DNA of 64,000 nucleotides from Psilocybe azurescens (GCA_023853785.1 JAJIRX010000941.1:186001-250000), one strand, 5' to 3'. Shown: positions 35,432 through 49,078, counted from the first letter of the stretch. Translations and numbers: made by a program. Notes: a model not told the origin generated them from the letters alone.

Positions 35432-38400
35432 ATAAGCACAGAATGGCTGCAAAAGAGTGAAATTTCAAGACGTAGAACTTGTATTGGACGAGACGGTTCG
35501 GAGTTTAGATTCCTCCATCATCTGCCGGGGTTTAAATCTCTAATCAAAATTCTTGTCACCGGCACTCGGCAGGCCTTACAAAAGCCACAAGAATATTGAA
35601 GTCACCGTAAGAATGCACATACAATATAATTATTGTTATGCACCCTCGCCTGGCCTAACTATATTTCTCTTCTCTTCTCCCAACCTTATTGACGATTAAA
35701 AAGTGTGACCATTATTGTATAAGTATGACGGTTTGTAAGACGCTATAATTATGCCATAAGAATAATCTGTCCCTCAAATAACCCTCAAAAGTCTATTGAA
35801 AAGGCATGTTATACACAATGGAGTTCCTACATGAAACGTCATTATTTTGTTCGATTGACTTACATTGGAGTTACGCTCCTTGGACGCGACGTGGTTGCCT
35901 GAAATTGCCCTGCAGGCTGTCCTTCAAAAACTAGTTCAAGCTAATTAAAACCGTGATAGATGGTATTTGGTACAAGCTAATTAGTAACAGAGAACGCGTG
36001 TCATATACCCAAATTATTATTCCTGCTGTCTGCCTAAGCGCACTGAGAGCTATTCAGGAACCGGTAGCGCCTCCGGATCAAACTGCCACGCTCAAACTGT
36101 CCTCCGTCAACTACGTCATACATGGCAAGACGCTTGTCAACTTTCAAGCACCGATAAACACCAGAGCTCAAAGAACTTACCGAGTGTGTAAGTGCATAAA
36201 AATCTTAGTTTCCCGACGAAAAACATTCTATAAGCCAGGCACCCCAGGCTTACCGCAGTCCCTTTTTCGTATTATCTTATCTTCTATACATACACGTGAT
36301 TGCGATGAGCGACTCTCTTTATGCACCGTACCTTCTGCAGTAACGTAGTCAGTCGTTCAATCGATACTTTTTAGTCTTTTCATTTCCCGTATGACTCTCA
36401 GTGAGCCCTGTAACGGCAGGCTTTCACGTTCGACAAATAGCACGGTGAGCACTACATACAGGTTGATACAATACCCGACCTTGAATTTGGGCGTTGGATC
36501 TTCAGGCTACCCAGTACTCGTCAACCAAAACCGAATGACAGTGAGAATCCTTGTTTATAACTTAAGAACCGAGTAATACCGACTACGACATCTCAACTTA
36601 ATCACTAATGCGGGCTATGAGCGCAAGAGTCGAGAAGTTGATGCTCCTCCAATCTGTCAAATCATTCAGCTATCATTTACATATTTTATGACATCCCGAA
36701 ATCGAGCATTATGTCTATCAAAATCATTCATATATCCCGCAGATCCGAATGCGCACAGGATTTATTTGGTTAAATTAACTGCCGTGTAATCGCAGCATTA
36801 ACAGAGTTATATCTTGTCAAGCCTCTAGTACCGGACTGTGAGGGATACTGTGCTGTTTTCAAAGTCAGTGACTTACAAGGCTTGGGGACTAATAATTGGA
36901 GAAGTATTTGGTAAATTCTTTATATAACATATCTGTACTTTCCATCATGTTTGAGACTCCCTTCAATATGATATTATATCTTACGACAGACGTGAGTCAA
37001 TCATGAAAGGATACGATTGAATGACACGTCCCTCCTTGATTAAAGCCTTCCTGAACGGTGGCAAGAAAATCACGAATCATGATGTCCACGCATGCCGGAT
37101 CATATTTTAAATCAGAACACTCCTGATCAGACATGTCACTGAGCTCATCCCGCCAAATTCATGAGCGAACATGTAGTAGAAACATTCTTTACCTCGTGTT
37201 GTAGGTCAGGGAGAGGGGAATAATGCGGATAGGTTGTCCATCTAACGCCTGATAACTACGCCGCTATATATCGGGACTCCTCGGAAGAAGTCAAATACCA
37301 GAGTCCAAAAGCCATTGAGACTGCAATTCAATGGGCAGAGTCTTACGTCCAGGATCATGACAAACCGAACCGAAACGCGGCCATGCGTGCGGCGTCTCAT
37401 GAGATAATTTATCATTGGAACTGTCTTCTGAATAGAACGATGACTGATTCACTTTACGAATGAGAGTCCACTTGCCGTCATTTACCCTTGTGGCGAATCT
37501 TTATCTTGTAATATCACTCGCTCACGGATTGGTGTATCTTATTGAGTCATACTCCGCCTGGTTTGTTTCTGATTTCCCCAATTCTATTCCCACGCCCCGT
37601 ACGTACACCAGTCTCCGAGTCCACGTACAGTACAGAATGGCCCATACCATTCCCGCCAATACAAGGCAGCCAGTGGGCTTATTTAACTTCTACCGGCGCA
37701 CCGGCCCCGTAACCGGATATAGTAGATGGATACAGATGCCGCCCATTATCAAGCCCACAAGCGCCCGTAGGAAATGTTGGTGCCTCAGATCGTCGCTTTC
37801 CCTATCACAGTCAAGCTTCAATTAAAGTCGTCAATACCTTCGAGGGCCAGGCCCATCGCCCTGATGACGGCCTCAGTGTCCTTGAAGTACATATCATCAT
37901 CTCCTTCCTTCTTTTTCTCATTCCCACTCCACAACACTAACCATATACGCCATAAGGTCCCAATGCCTGGGTAAAGAGCCAATTGGAGGGACGGGAGGCC
38001 TTTCCTAACATGGTATACTTTCCCTGCATGCCGAGGGTTCTACAGTTTCCCGACCCCACAAAATGCTCGGGAGGGCGATAGGCAAAGAGGTTCCTCGATC
38101 AACGAAATTCTAGACCTCCTCAGACCCTGGTGGCGTCCATTTTAATGATATACCACAATCATCGCGTTTAATTGGCGGCCGGCGTACGACAGTGAGCAGT
38201 ATGCATAGACTCGTCTCGACTCTCCAGTAATAAATAAGATCAGAGTGGGTCTTTTAGTCAAGTTTTTGGACTCTATACTGAGCCTAGAATATGTTACTCA
38301 CAGAGAAAATCTTGGAAGGCACGAAAGTAGAATAAAGGAGCGAGGACTCTCCGAAAGAAGACTATTAATGTCCGACATCGTGCAGCGTGGGGATCGAAGA

Positions 38401-39598
38401 GAGGAGAATGAAAACTACAAGGATCATGTTAATTACATATAACTGAACTCCAGAGGAAGAAAGAACGGCAAGTTAACTGGAAAATTATGCCATCAATGGC
38501 ACTGTTTGATTCCACTGTCTGCCAACATTAAACATCCAGTGATTTTATTCGAACGGTGCCTGTGTTAGATTGATTGTGATATACTTACCCACTGACTCCT
38601 GAAAGTTGAACAAATGGCAAATCAGCCTGAAGATATGACGCAAGTTTGATTTTTGCTATCAGATTATAACGGGCACACAATTTTACCACGTTTGGTACAA
38701 AGGCTTGAGTGTGTTCCCGTATGCAGCGATGCTTGCGATTCATTGACATTTCTCTGGCACATGGACAGCTCAGGACAAGGGAATTAACGCTTTAATGCTG
38801 ACATGATGCCTGACATGCACAATCTTCTTGGACAGCGGATATCGGCTGCACAGTCGCGTTCCAATTGGTGGCTTGCGCTCGCGATTAATAATTACGTTAA
38901 CGGACCTGAGGCACACCTAAACACCCAAGGTCTAGACCACCGAGTTCCTGTGGGATGGCAGATAGACAGATACGAATCATTGGAATGCTATACTTAGACC
39001 CACAAGTCTCGCAAGAAAAAACAACGATATCTGTTTCAAGCATACATCCTGACTCCTGCACCTTTTACAGGCTCTTTCGACAGGCCGGGTGACAGACGTA
39101 CTGAACAGGAACCACCTTTTCATATTTCCACAAGTCTAGGCCTACATAGTCGGCTTCAAGATTTGCTTGGGGAAGTTCGGGAAGATGGAAAACAACAGAA
39201 CACCTCGCGTGTCCTTGATTTGATTCTGATCCTGGGTTCTGTGGAACTGTCTGTTTAATTATATGGGGACGCGGACGCGTCACGGAGCCTGTCAGTGTCA
39301 ATAGTGGAGACTTTGGGTATATAACCCAGCTCTTTTTCCCGTCTTTCAGTAGTACCAGCACCCGGTACATACTCCAGAAAGCATACTGCAGTACATCGGA
39401 GCTGACTTGAACGCGCTAAATAGCTTTCAGGTCGTCCATTCGAATCTCGATCAAGCACGCGATCGAAAATCATTTTCAAATTCTAGCGCTCCACGTTACA
39501 CACACCTAGGTAGGCCGGCCTACATCGTCCAAGCGCGTTAATCGATCACCGAGACCTCTATCCACGACGTCCAGATCCTTTCCTCATCACTCCTCACG
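35432..39598. other. 4.2 kb apparently gene-free region
   Basis: Only short, low-quality ORFs occur on either strand and none joins into a plausible spliced gene. The minus-strand ORFs at 39065-39479 overlap in different frames and have no recognisable domain. The region may hold decayed repeats, but I found no terminal repeats. Confidence 0.45.
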
Positions 39599-40284
39599 AT
39601 GATCAGATTCGATAATGTCCCTCCCGAGGTGATGCAGGCGATGTGCACGCCCATGCACAACATCCTGCCGCCGTCCAACCAAAGCTCAGGATCACTGTAC
39701 CTCGGTTCGTTTTCCGCCATCCAGGACCCATCTTTACTGCGCCAGCACAATATTACGCACCTGGTCCAAGTCCTCGATGTCCCATGGCTCCCCGTCTCCG
39801 AGAAAGATGGTTTTGAATGCTACAAAATCCCGATCCAAGACGAGGGCAGCGTGGACTTGAAGCCGTATCTGGAGGCGGTATGTTCGTGGATCGCGAGGGC
39901 GCTTGGACAGGGACGAAGCGTGCTCGTACATTGCCAACAGGTAAGTTTGTGTTCTTGATGAATTTCGAGATGGTACCCCTTTACCGGTTCGACTTCCTCT
40001 TTGGCATTCTTGCCTCATTACTACCACCGCCTTCGCTTCCTTCTCCTCAGCTGGTTGAATACGCACTAACCACTTTACAACAGGGCATCTCCCGCTCGCC
40101 AGCGATCATAATCGCCTACCTTATGCGCGCACACCACATGTCATACTCCAACGCCTATTCCTTCGTCCTTCGCAAGCGCGCCTGCATAAAGCCCAACTCG
40201 GGTTTCGTCAGAGCTCTACAGGAGTGGGAGGCAGCTCTCGGCAGCTCTGCAAGGCCTGGGATGACTAGGCGGTTCACAAGCTGA
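39599..40284 (+). CDS. dual-specificity protein phosphatase
   Basis: Exons 39599-39940 and 40084-40284, joined over a 143 bp GT-AG intron, give 180 residues. The signature loop HCQQGISRS spans the intron: His111 and nucleophile Cys112 end exon 1 and Arg118 is in exon 2, so HC-x5-R is complete. The likely general acid is Asp81 in IQDEGSVDL, and the conserved region after the loop (AIIIAYLM and NSGFVRALQEWE) fits a small atypical DUSP. It would remove phosphate from Ser/Thr and Tyr residues of proteins, or from another phospho-substrate. No targeting signal is seen. The first ATG after a pyrimidine-rich leader was taken as the start. Confidence 0.9.
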
Positions 40285-42714
40285 TCGTCGTCGGCGACGA
40301 TGCCCAAGACGACGACGACGCCCACAAAGACCCGGCGCCGGCCGACACGCTATACGAAACGTCACCGATGATGTCACATATCCCGCCTCCCTTTTGTCAC
40401 ACCCGTCGGCGCCAATTTGGTTTTCCAACTTTCTACGATCTTAAACTTTGGTTCAGTTATTCATCATCGCTCTTTTTGAACTACAGTTGAACCCCTCTTA
40501 ACCCATACTTCTCATAACCCATAGTCCCCCATAACCCATACTTTTGGGAGGGAACCAAATCGTCATTTCCCACTAAAATTCACCTCTCAAAACCCATAAC
40601 CTCCAATAACCCATAGCTGATGCCGTCCACCGAGAGGTATGGGTTAAGAGGGGTTCAACTGTATTCTAATTTCAAAGCGATAACATCTATCGTTAACACT
40701 CTTTCCCTTGGCCGGACGATACTGTATATATGTATTCACTTCTTCACTTCTTCATTTCTACAAAGACGCGTATTTTATTGTACTCTATCACACGCCACAA
40801 ACATACCATTATATATCCTACCCCACCGCTATACACACTCTATAGTAGCTTCAATTCTCTTCCTTTCTTTCGCTTTTATACGAGATACACGATTCTTTCT
40901 TGTTTTCTTGGGCATCTTGGTTGTAATAGGGTTAAATATGTATATATCTGTGCCTTTTCTTTTTTCGCTTATACAATTTTGTCTGTTGAATACGGCTGTA
41001 TCTGATGTTTGATTGATATTTTATACGGCGGCTAACTTCAGAACGATGGAAACCATATTAGAAGCAGAAGCAAGGAAGCTGACCTTCCACGTCGCACTTG
41101 CGACTATTGAAGCTTCAAGAAACACTCGCGTCAAATTATTTTCGACACAAATGTCTGCTATCCAGTAAGATCAGGGTATTATTGAATTTCAACGCTAACT
41201 CGACGCTAACTTCAACTTTCTCTTTCCGTCGTTTTCATTGTTAGTTCTTTTCGTCTTCTGAATCGCAGTGGGCGCTAACAACGGCCCGCAGCTACATAAG
41301 AAGAAAAACGTGGTCAATCGAAAGACAAAAATTACTAGGCCTCAGTAGAGCTTAGCTTCTCGGTTGGCTCTTTGCCGTCCTATATATGAGGTATCGTGTG
41401 CGTGGAGGATATCGTCGCCTCCCTTCGCTTAACAGGTCTAGCCTCTGGGCATCAAATCTGAGTCACTCTTAAGACATCGCTTAGTGAGATTTGTATACAC
41501 GGAGTTTGAACAATGTGCGCTCGGCCAACTCCTGGCATCCCGTTATACGCAGCAATACGACTTCCATTTGGAGTTCTCGTGTATCTATAGTATGAATCGT
41601 ACATCAATATATGCTTTATTGTCCATTTTACATTCTCTACTGCCCATGCAAAGCAATCTCTGTATTCTGGCGTCGTTAGCTCGCAGAAGATAGCTCTCAA
41701 GCATCACAGTTTATGCGCACAATGGGCGGAACTACTACGGAAGGTATCGAAGGGTGAATGTGTAGAATCTGCCCGATTACTCTCCTGTTTGACAAAAAAC
41801 TTGGCATGCTAACTTTGTCCATGAAAGACCCGGAGCTCCATGCCGCACATCACATAAGCTAATGAATGATCAGGTCTGGCTGACCATTGAGTTCGACAAA
41901 TAGGAGTATCCCTTCTCTGGATGGATTCCTTTGATTCTCGAATTTCCAGTCGGCTGTGTACACGAATTATTCCGCCGCCGATAGCTTCCTATATCATATC
42001 TAACATTTTCGATCTCTTTACTGCTTTGACCTCTCTGAATTCAAATATCGAAGCATAGCAGAAGTCGCCGTGTGTTGATCGAATCATGAGCGAGCTTCTT
42101 GAGAGTAGAGATTCCGCAGTCGCACTGTGTGAGAGGTGGGCAGGGGTTAAAGAACCAACGATTCTATGTCAAAGTTACATACGATTTCCAACACAGTTGA
42201 ATCTTCTCTTTATCATCCTTGTGGATAGCCAAGCAGTAAAGTCACTGGATGCGCGCTCATGCGGCAGTCTCGGCCATCTCACACTGAAGCTATATCTGAT
42301 TTCCCCTGAAGGTTCTTTTCATCTTGCACTGGTACAGTTCTCGTCAATCGATTGAGTTCTGGCCACGTATGCGAAGTAATATACAAGACATAGTGTCCAT
42401 ACTACACTGCTGAAGCGCGTTATATTTAACGACTCTCCTTGGTATGTGCAGACCACTAATGAGCCGGCAAAGCTTACATATTGAATAGAGACTTCAGCTG
42501 TCAAATTGAAACTCGATATGCGCAGCAAGAACTGGCTTGCTGAATAAATATTTGCTGCGGAGGCAGTCGGCACTACTGTATTCTTTAGAATAGAGAATAA
42601 ATATCACAATGATATTTCAATACATATTTACCGTAGCGTACAAGTCAAGCATTATCAACCCCAGTTATTTATCCATTCCAACGAGGCGGTAATTACGACT
42701 TATTTTAAACTCTA
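40285..42714. other. intergenic region containing the MITE
   Basis: Apart from the MITE at 40484-40661 no supported gene is seen. The hydrophobic ORF at 40620-41012 arises from T-rich sequence and starts inside the MITE. Confidence 0.45.
40484..40661. mobile_element. 178 bp MITE, pogo/Tc1-mariner type, with TA target duplication
   Basis: The ends are perfect inverted repeats of about 24 bp: CAGTTGAACCCCTCTTAACC plus CATA at the left, and its reverse complement at the right ending at 40661. Both ends are flanked by TA (40482-40483 and 40662-40663), the target duplication made by Tc1/mariner superfamily elements. The CAGTTGAACC terminus resembles pogo/Tigger-type elements. Inside are several further copies of AACCCATA-like motifs in direct orientation. 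There is no coding capacity, so it would need a transposase in trans. The perfect ends indicate recent movement. It lies 200 bp beyond the phosphatase stop codon. Confidence 0.92.
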
Positions 42715-45386
42715 TCGACTTGAGGTAGCTCGAGTTGGCGTAACTGAATACAATTGGGGCCCATGTTAGATGCGTATCGAGATGTTATGAGATTTTCTTC
42801 CATGGCTTTGATGTCTATATGCGAGTCAAAGGGCTGAGGCATGCAAATATAAGTTAATCTTACACATTGCAACGTGCTTGGAATGAAATCTTGTGAGACT
42901 TAGGTTGCCTATAACACAGTCATCAGACATGGTTATCCGAGAAGGATATAGATTTTCTACCGTGCATGTACCACAGACCCTTCCTGGGAAACGGCCTGAA
43001 CCAAGTCATTTCACCCTCTTCGTTTACACCAAATAGCGGCGGACACTCGGAAGCCACGGATTCTCCGCAAAGCTGACCTATAAATTGATGCACATAACCA
43101 CCACTGTAGAACGTCAGATTCAGTACCTCGTCGAGCGCGATGGAAGTCGGAGTGGACTTACCCTGTCGCGCAGATGATGACATCGGCTTCAAGGTGACTG
43201 CCGTCTCCAAATGTCAATCTGTGTTCCTCAAACTCGAGTATAGCGCTGTCATTCTTTATCTTGATGTCCCCGTCAACAATTAACTGTGACGCCCCTACGT
43301 CTAAATTATAGCGGCATTAATGCGGTTGGCACTGATGACGCCGGCGCAGTATCGGACTATTGAGGATACACGTACCGAAGTAATGCCCACCGCCCTTCTG
43401 CTTGAGGTTCAGTAGTATTCCAGCGCCAAGAACTCCTTTATTGAGCTTGAATCCTACTCTCTTGAGGGCATCTTGCATGTCCCTGCGCGGAAGCAAACCC
43501 GGTCGGTGACATTAGATCTATAAATAAATCGTGCACGTACTTTTGATTGGCGAGGATAGCTTCGGTACCACGCTGAGCCAATCCACCCTCCAAAAGGAGA
43601 TGAGGTACGGAATGAGATAACTGATCAGCTATTTCGTTGGGCGGCGAGCCTTCACCGTAAAGCGCTGCATTCATAGGGCGCAATTGATTTGAGCATTTTC
43701 ACGTAAACAGGAGAATGGAGGAGCGGTTTACATACGACCTGCAAATAGATCCCAGCCCTTGTCTAGATTCATCACCAGGGTTGCAGATCGTTGGTACATT
43801 GTGACATCTAGTAATACATAGAGAAGATTGAGTAAATGTGGAGTGAAAACATGGTCACATATTTAATTTACCTATCTTTGCTCTTGCGAGGTCTGCAGCG
43901 ATATCATGGCCTGCGTAAGTTGTGAAGGAACTATTCTCAGCTGCCCAAGTTAAAGTTTCACTCGGAGGGAAAAAATACCTGAGTTGCCCGTCCCGATGAC
44001 AATAACTTTCTTGCCAACGAAGGCAGAAGGTCGTTTGTACTTCGACGAATGTAGTATCTCCCCCTCGGAAAGTGTTCTGTTAACAGAGAAATTAAAAGCT
44101 TCCTCTCCAGTCACTGGGAGTAGTTCAGACAGATAACGCATACCATTTTTGGTATACTGGGCATTCGGGGGACGCCGTCGCCCTGGCCAGTCGCTATCAC
44201 TGCAGAACAAAGGATCTAAGTCGAATCTCGGAAGCGCACGCTAGCTAAGGAGAGAAATGTCAACTGTGCTTACCAAAGTGATTCACATTGAATACACGGA
44301 TGACCCCATTTGCCTTCTGAACTCTGACAGTCCACGTCTCATCCTTATGCTGTACAGCATCAAGCACGGTCGATGATGTCCATACGTTGAGTTCCAAGAT
44401 ATTGGCATAGTGTTCCAGCCAATCTGCCATCTACAACATTATCAGTAGGTGTGCTGGCCCAAAGATTCCACATGATACGGTACTTTTAATCCTGGAGAGT
44501 ATTTTGGCCATGTCTGTGGGAATCTGAGGTGCTGTAAGTGTTATGAAGATGATTCAAAGCAGAAGGGAAGCGTACGGGAGATACGGCATGTTGTCATACC
44601 CTGTGCTCAAAGCCAAATATTTAGTCACAAATGCGTATGGTGATCAGTCAAGACGGGCTTACAAATTGGAAAATGAAGACAAAGGGAATCATATCTATTT
44701 CTCCAAGAATCTCCAATACGTGCGTCCTTCTCAATCACTAGAGTCGAGACGTCGAGATATTTTAGGCGCGCTGCCAAGCTCAGCCCACTTTGCCCTCCTC
44801 CCACGATAAGAACTGATGGATTTGACTCTGCGAAGCGAGATTCCTCTTCTCGTTGATCTCTCCACACGCTCGCAGCTACCCGAGCCTGCTGTCTGGAGGG
44901 GCCAATCAATTCAGGAAAGCCTCTGAGGTTTTCCAGATTAGTGAACACCGTGTAGGCCTTCCACTCTCCGCTGCCAGTTGGTACGAGCCGAGCGATAACG
45001 CTGCAAAGCCCTACATTTGTCTCAAACCCGAACATGACAACAAGCCATGCCAGATCAGGGTATGGCTTCTGCACCTGGACGAAGTTTCGCCAATTGAATG
45101 AGTGCATGGTCATAGCTTGAAGTTGAGTATTAAGAAATGGTCGAATATGGGTAAGGCCGTCGAATGTGCGGATGTCCCAGGTCAATGCATATACGTCTCT
45201 CCAGAGAGCGTCATCACACAGAAGACCCTCCATCCCGGTAACGTCCTGTACCTGAGCAAAGGCTGAGAAGGCATCGAACCAATCCTTTGCAATTTTGGTT
45301 CCTGTGGTTTCTGTTACGTTCGGCATGCAAGATACTCCAAGTCGGTCGATAGTTGGGATACGAAACTTGGGGAGAATGGGATCCAT
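42715..45386 (-). CDS. flavin-containing monooxygenase
   Basis: Minus strand, ATG at 45386 ([10 protein letters not shown]). The N-terminal ~180 residues resemble the NTF2/SnoaL-like extension common in fungal FMOs. Next come the FAD-binding GGGQSG motif with [15 protein letters not shown], a [11 protein letters not shown] segment, then the NADPH-binding GTGNSG motif, and GGYVHQF. The C-terminus, after a late intron, is [16 protein letters not shown], ending at the stop 42717-42715. The estimated length of 600-620 residues is normal. It would oxygenate a soft nucleophile (N or S) or catalyse a Baeyer-Villiger reaction using FAD and NADPH. One frame break near 44050, in a run of five G on the coding strand, must be bridged to keep [13 protein letters not shown] in frame; an indel error is likely. 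The gene lies 370 bp downstream of the aminotransferase on the same strand. Confidence 0.85.
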
Positions 45387-45758
45387 GATAAAGACGAAGT
45401 TCGTTGTCGTGAATTCTCAAAAGGTGAGCCTCTGCAATACTTTAGAAATTCTTATATAAGATTGTCAACTGATGGTCGGAGGGACGAAAATAGAATTGGT
45501 TCCACGTGATATAGACGTCGCTGTGTGCACTGGTTAAAGACTCAAGTTGACCTTTGGTCCGCACGAGGTAAGCAGTCAACCTTGCACAATTCTCTGATAT
45601 TTGATGTCAACCTGGCCTCCAGTTCGAACACTCCGCGATCGGTGCATTGCTATTAATATACTAGTACTTTACTACTTGTTCTATAAATAGATAAATACAA
45701 CTCCTCTCCACCCACTGGCAGTTCTCGGCGATGGACGAGAATTGAAACTATAGAAACA
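45387..45758. other. intergenic between co-directional cluster genes
   Basis: A 372 bp gap holding the 3' end of the aminotransferase gene and the promoter of the monooxygenase gene. No further feature is assigned. Confidence 0.4.
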
Positions 45759-47479
45759 TTACAGACTATGCGGGGACTGAAACACAACGTTGTTGGCCGA
45801 CTTTTCAAGTTGTTGACAGAACAATAACAGGATCTCCCCTAACTTTGTAAAGTCGTCAATCTGAAACAAGGTGTGAACTTAACTCGTAGTACCACGGAAT
45901 AAGAACGTACATCATTATAGATCTGGGCACTAACTCTAACCCACCATTTTGCTCTATAGTGGAATATTGGAGCAAATATCTTGTATGTGGTTAGGAGAGT
46001 GTTTTGGTATGACAGATAGATCTCGCCGGAGGGTTTAATGCTTTGATGGAGTGGAAGTGCGACATTAATCTGTGTTGAGGTTAGATGCTGGCGCCAAGCG
46101 CCGGAAGTTACGGCTTGCTAGTAGTGTCAGTACACACCATATTTCCGGTCAGCTCTCCTGGAGTAACATCGGAATCCATGACTTCTGTATTCAGAATAGC
46201 TGCGACACAACGTCCCCCTGACACCGCCAATTCGTGACAGTAGCTATTGATTTTCTTCTCCCCGCCAATACGGTCTCGAAACGCGAGGGCTATGATCATC
46301 ATGTGGGTCAGAAGAGTATCGAAGCAGGAAGGAATACGACTGACCATATTCAATGCTGAGAACAGACATCAGATCTGTCGACCCATTCCCTAAAGATGGT
46401 CAGTGAGTCCCGGTCGAACTAAATGCTAACTTGATACCTACAATAAAATTTCGAGACGAAGCTGCTTGGCTTTTTTCCAGGTGTAGGGTATATTAGGGGA
46501 GGAGTGATTGTTGAGGCAATCATGCCTTGGTTTCTTGGAATACAAGTCAGGACAAAGATATGGAAATTATCTCCTTGAGATCAGACGTACCGTAGAGGAA
46601 CATAGAGCACAGAGCACCCTTTCTTTGTGAAAAGCCATTTGCTACAGTTCTACATGAATACCTAAGTATGATGTATGAAGAAATAATAAACAAGGATGAG
46701 CTTACGGTCATCCAGAAGTCGGGATCGGCTGAAGTAAGGTCAAGGTCAAGCTCATGGCCGATTGAATGAGCGCCGTCAACGACGCTCCAGACAGCTTCCT
46801 CACGACAAATTTGTACCATTTCTTTCCAAGGAAGAATAATTCCTGGAAGGGGCATCATCGTCTCGAAGATTGCTAGCACCTTTCCACCACCCAATTTAAC
46901 AGATCTGAGATGTTTTCGGAATTCCTCCAAGATCACGACATGAGAAAGAGGGTATGGTAGCTTAAAGACAGATTTTTGCGGAGCTTGGACGCGGTTTATT
47001 GACAGTAAGACCGAATCGAAGACCGAATCGGCTTTGTATCGAATCAGAATAAAGCACTGAGAAAGGTTTTGAATGCTTACTGTATACAATGGTATCCTGT
47101 GCTGACCATTGGAAGTTGTTGAGGACTGTGTTTATTCCTGTCGAGATATTTGGAATGAAGACGCAAGTGCTGGGGTCTGCCCCTAGCATAGGAGCGACTA
47201 ACTCCCGGGCCGAATCAACACGTTCTAACAGCTTTTGACGCATGAATACATCGGGATTGCGCTCGATTTCTTTCGTTATCTCTAGACAGCCATCTTGAAC
47301 TGGGATCGGAAGGGCTCCAAACGAGCCTTGTATCTCATTAGCCACATTTCATTTCATAAGATAGGAAATAAAATACCGTGATTGAGATTTACAAATCCTT
47401 CCTCCAAGAAGAACAATTTCCTGGCATCCTTCCCAAATTGTGGGGGTGAAAATGTAAAGAAATTTGATGGTGGGCACAT
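45759..47479 (-). CDS. class V PLP-dependent aminotransferase (isopenicillin-N-epimerase-like)
   Basis: Minus strand, ATG at 47479 (MCPPSNFFTF), stop at 45759 (ending VVFQSPHSL). About eight introns; roughly 430 residues. Seen in order: FFLEEGFVNLNHG, SFGALPIPVQ, IPNISTGINTVL, a VVDGAHSIGHELDLDL segment with the PLP-binding Asp and His, NCSKWLFTKKGCSVLYVP with the lysine expected to bind PLP, then RDRIGGEKKINSYCHELA. This is the CefD/isopenicillin-N-epimerase-like branch of aminotransferase class V, whose members include epimerases, desulfurases and lyases; the reaction cannot be told from sequence. All joins keep frame, so it looks intact. It sits between a flavin monooxygenase (same strand) and a divergent adenylation enzyme, which suggests a shared pathway. 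Confidence 0.82.
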
Positions 47480-49078
47480 GGTAGGATAATAGGCTAGTTC
47501 AGATAGTGGTGGTATCGACTTAGTGGCTAGAGTAGACCCTTGTTGTTGTTACCCTCAGATATAGACAATTTTCCATTTTATGTCCTTCGTGTCTATAGAT
47601 AGATACACAGGTTTAGGTGGTTGAATTGCACTCTGCTCCTCTGTCACCACTGTAATAAATCGGATTCTCCGATAACAGGCCGGCATATAGTCACTAGACC
47701 CATAATTCATCAAAGAATCTGCAGGTAAACATGATGAAACAGTTCGAGACTGTCAATTACTTTTTTGGAGGTTGTCACAGATGCCCAGAGTCATCGGCCA
47801 TAATCTATTTATAACGCCATGGCTCAAGCATGTTCCTATGTTGTCCCCGATTACGTTGAGTACGTTGTTTACCTGGAACCCCTGGTGTTCTTTGAATAAA
47901 TGTCGGACTTTTTAAAAATCCAACTGATTTGATTTCGATTTCCAATTTGATAAAGGCTAGACGTGACCCGATCGACTACCCCAACCCGATGCCCATCTGG
48001 TCAAGTGTTCGCTGTTAACCAGTTCCTGAATTGTTGCAGTGTAAGAAGGTATAAGACGGTTACGTCGGGGAGTCTGTCGGCAGCGTTCAATGTCCAGAAC
48101 TCATATATGAGTTTATCAAGTTCTTATTTCCGTACGTGGAGCTTTTTTTATAGCCAAGTCTATCAATATGGCTACTCTAGGGCACGCGGACAGTGCGCTT
48201 TCTCCATAGTTTCCAGTTGATCCATGCTACTGCTGCTAGGACAAAAGGTTATTTTTTTGGTGAAACACCCATAGGACGAGAGGTTGTCGGAATAGACAGA
48301 TGCATGTATCGGAATGAAGAATAGTTTATATCACGAATTATATGGAAACGAATAATCCAACCAGATTTTTTATTATCCTCCAAAAACCTCTTGCTTGACA
48401 TGGGGAGTAGTCGTTTGAGCTAGATGTTCGTCCTGTTGCTTGACATTCCTGTTTGTTCTGTATTTCCTCGACTGTGTACTGGAAGCCCCATCGGCTTCGG
48501 TAGGCTTTGAGACCGCATGTGCGTGATAGCGTGATAGGGTCCCCATTTCTCCTTCACTTCCTCGAATATGTACTGGAAGATCGGTAGGCTTCCATACCGC
48601 ATGTGCGGAATATTGTCTCCGTATTATTGTCAAATAAAGGACCTTTGAGCCAGCTGTATGATTATGTAAAACATTAGCAATATTTAAAGTAGCAAAGAAG
48701 TCCGCAGTTATGGCGGGAGCTTTGATTGGCGTACATTCAGGCGTATCTAGCCACGTAAGATCGACAATCTCGTCTATAAAAAGAGAGAATGTATTCACCA
48801 GCGATACGTTGTCCGAGGCGCTAACCCATGTATTTATCTCCGGTTGTTTCGGTTACCACTCGGGGAGTCCAATTTAATTATGTACAAATCTCTCTAAGTT
48901 TATCCCTCCCCAGTATGACCTGGTGCTCCAGTTGGCAGCCTGGGACATAGGTGGTCATGTTTTTAGGAGCTTTGCAAGTTTGTTTACTTGCACCATGTGA
49001 TGGATAAGAGTACAAATTGCCGTTTTTCTTGCCTTTAAACTCCCCATAAACCACTCCCCCATTCCTCTGTTAGCAGCC
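47480..49078. promoter_or_regulatory. 1.6 kb divergent intergenic region of the biosynthetic cluster
   Basis: Start codons of the aminotransferase (leftward) and the adenylation enzyme (rightward) face away from each other across this gap, so both promoters should be here. It contains an imperfect direct repeat near 48462-48610. No specific binding site could be assigned. Confidence 0.45.
48462..48610. repeat. imperfect direct repeat, ~100 bp period
   Basis: A unit with TTCCTCGA, TGTACTGGAAG, TCGGTAGGCTT and ACCGCATGTGCG occurs at about 48464-48524 and again at 48558-48607, with an insertion and base changes in the first copy. An ORF on the minus strand runs through both copies, but its sequence shows no domain. 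Confidence 0.6.

Noticed and set aside
39065..39479. Overlapping minus-strand ORFs upstream of the phosphatase
   Set aside because: Different frames, no domain, no splice chain that unites them.
40620..41012. Hydrophobic 130-codon ORF
   Set aside because: Begins inside the MITE and derives from T-rich sequence; no family signature.
47963..48220. 85-codon plus-strand ORF between the aminotransferase and adenylation genes
   Set aside because: No recognisable product, repetitive Ser-rich composition and no supporting splice sites.
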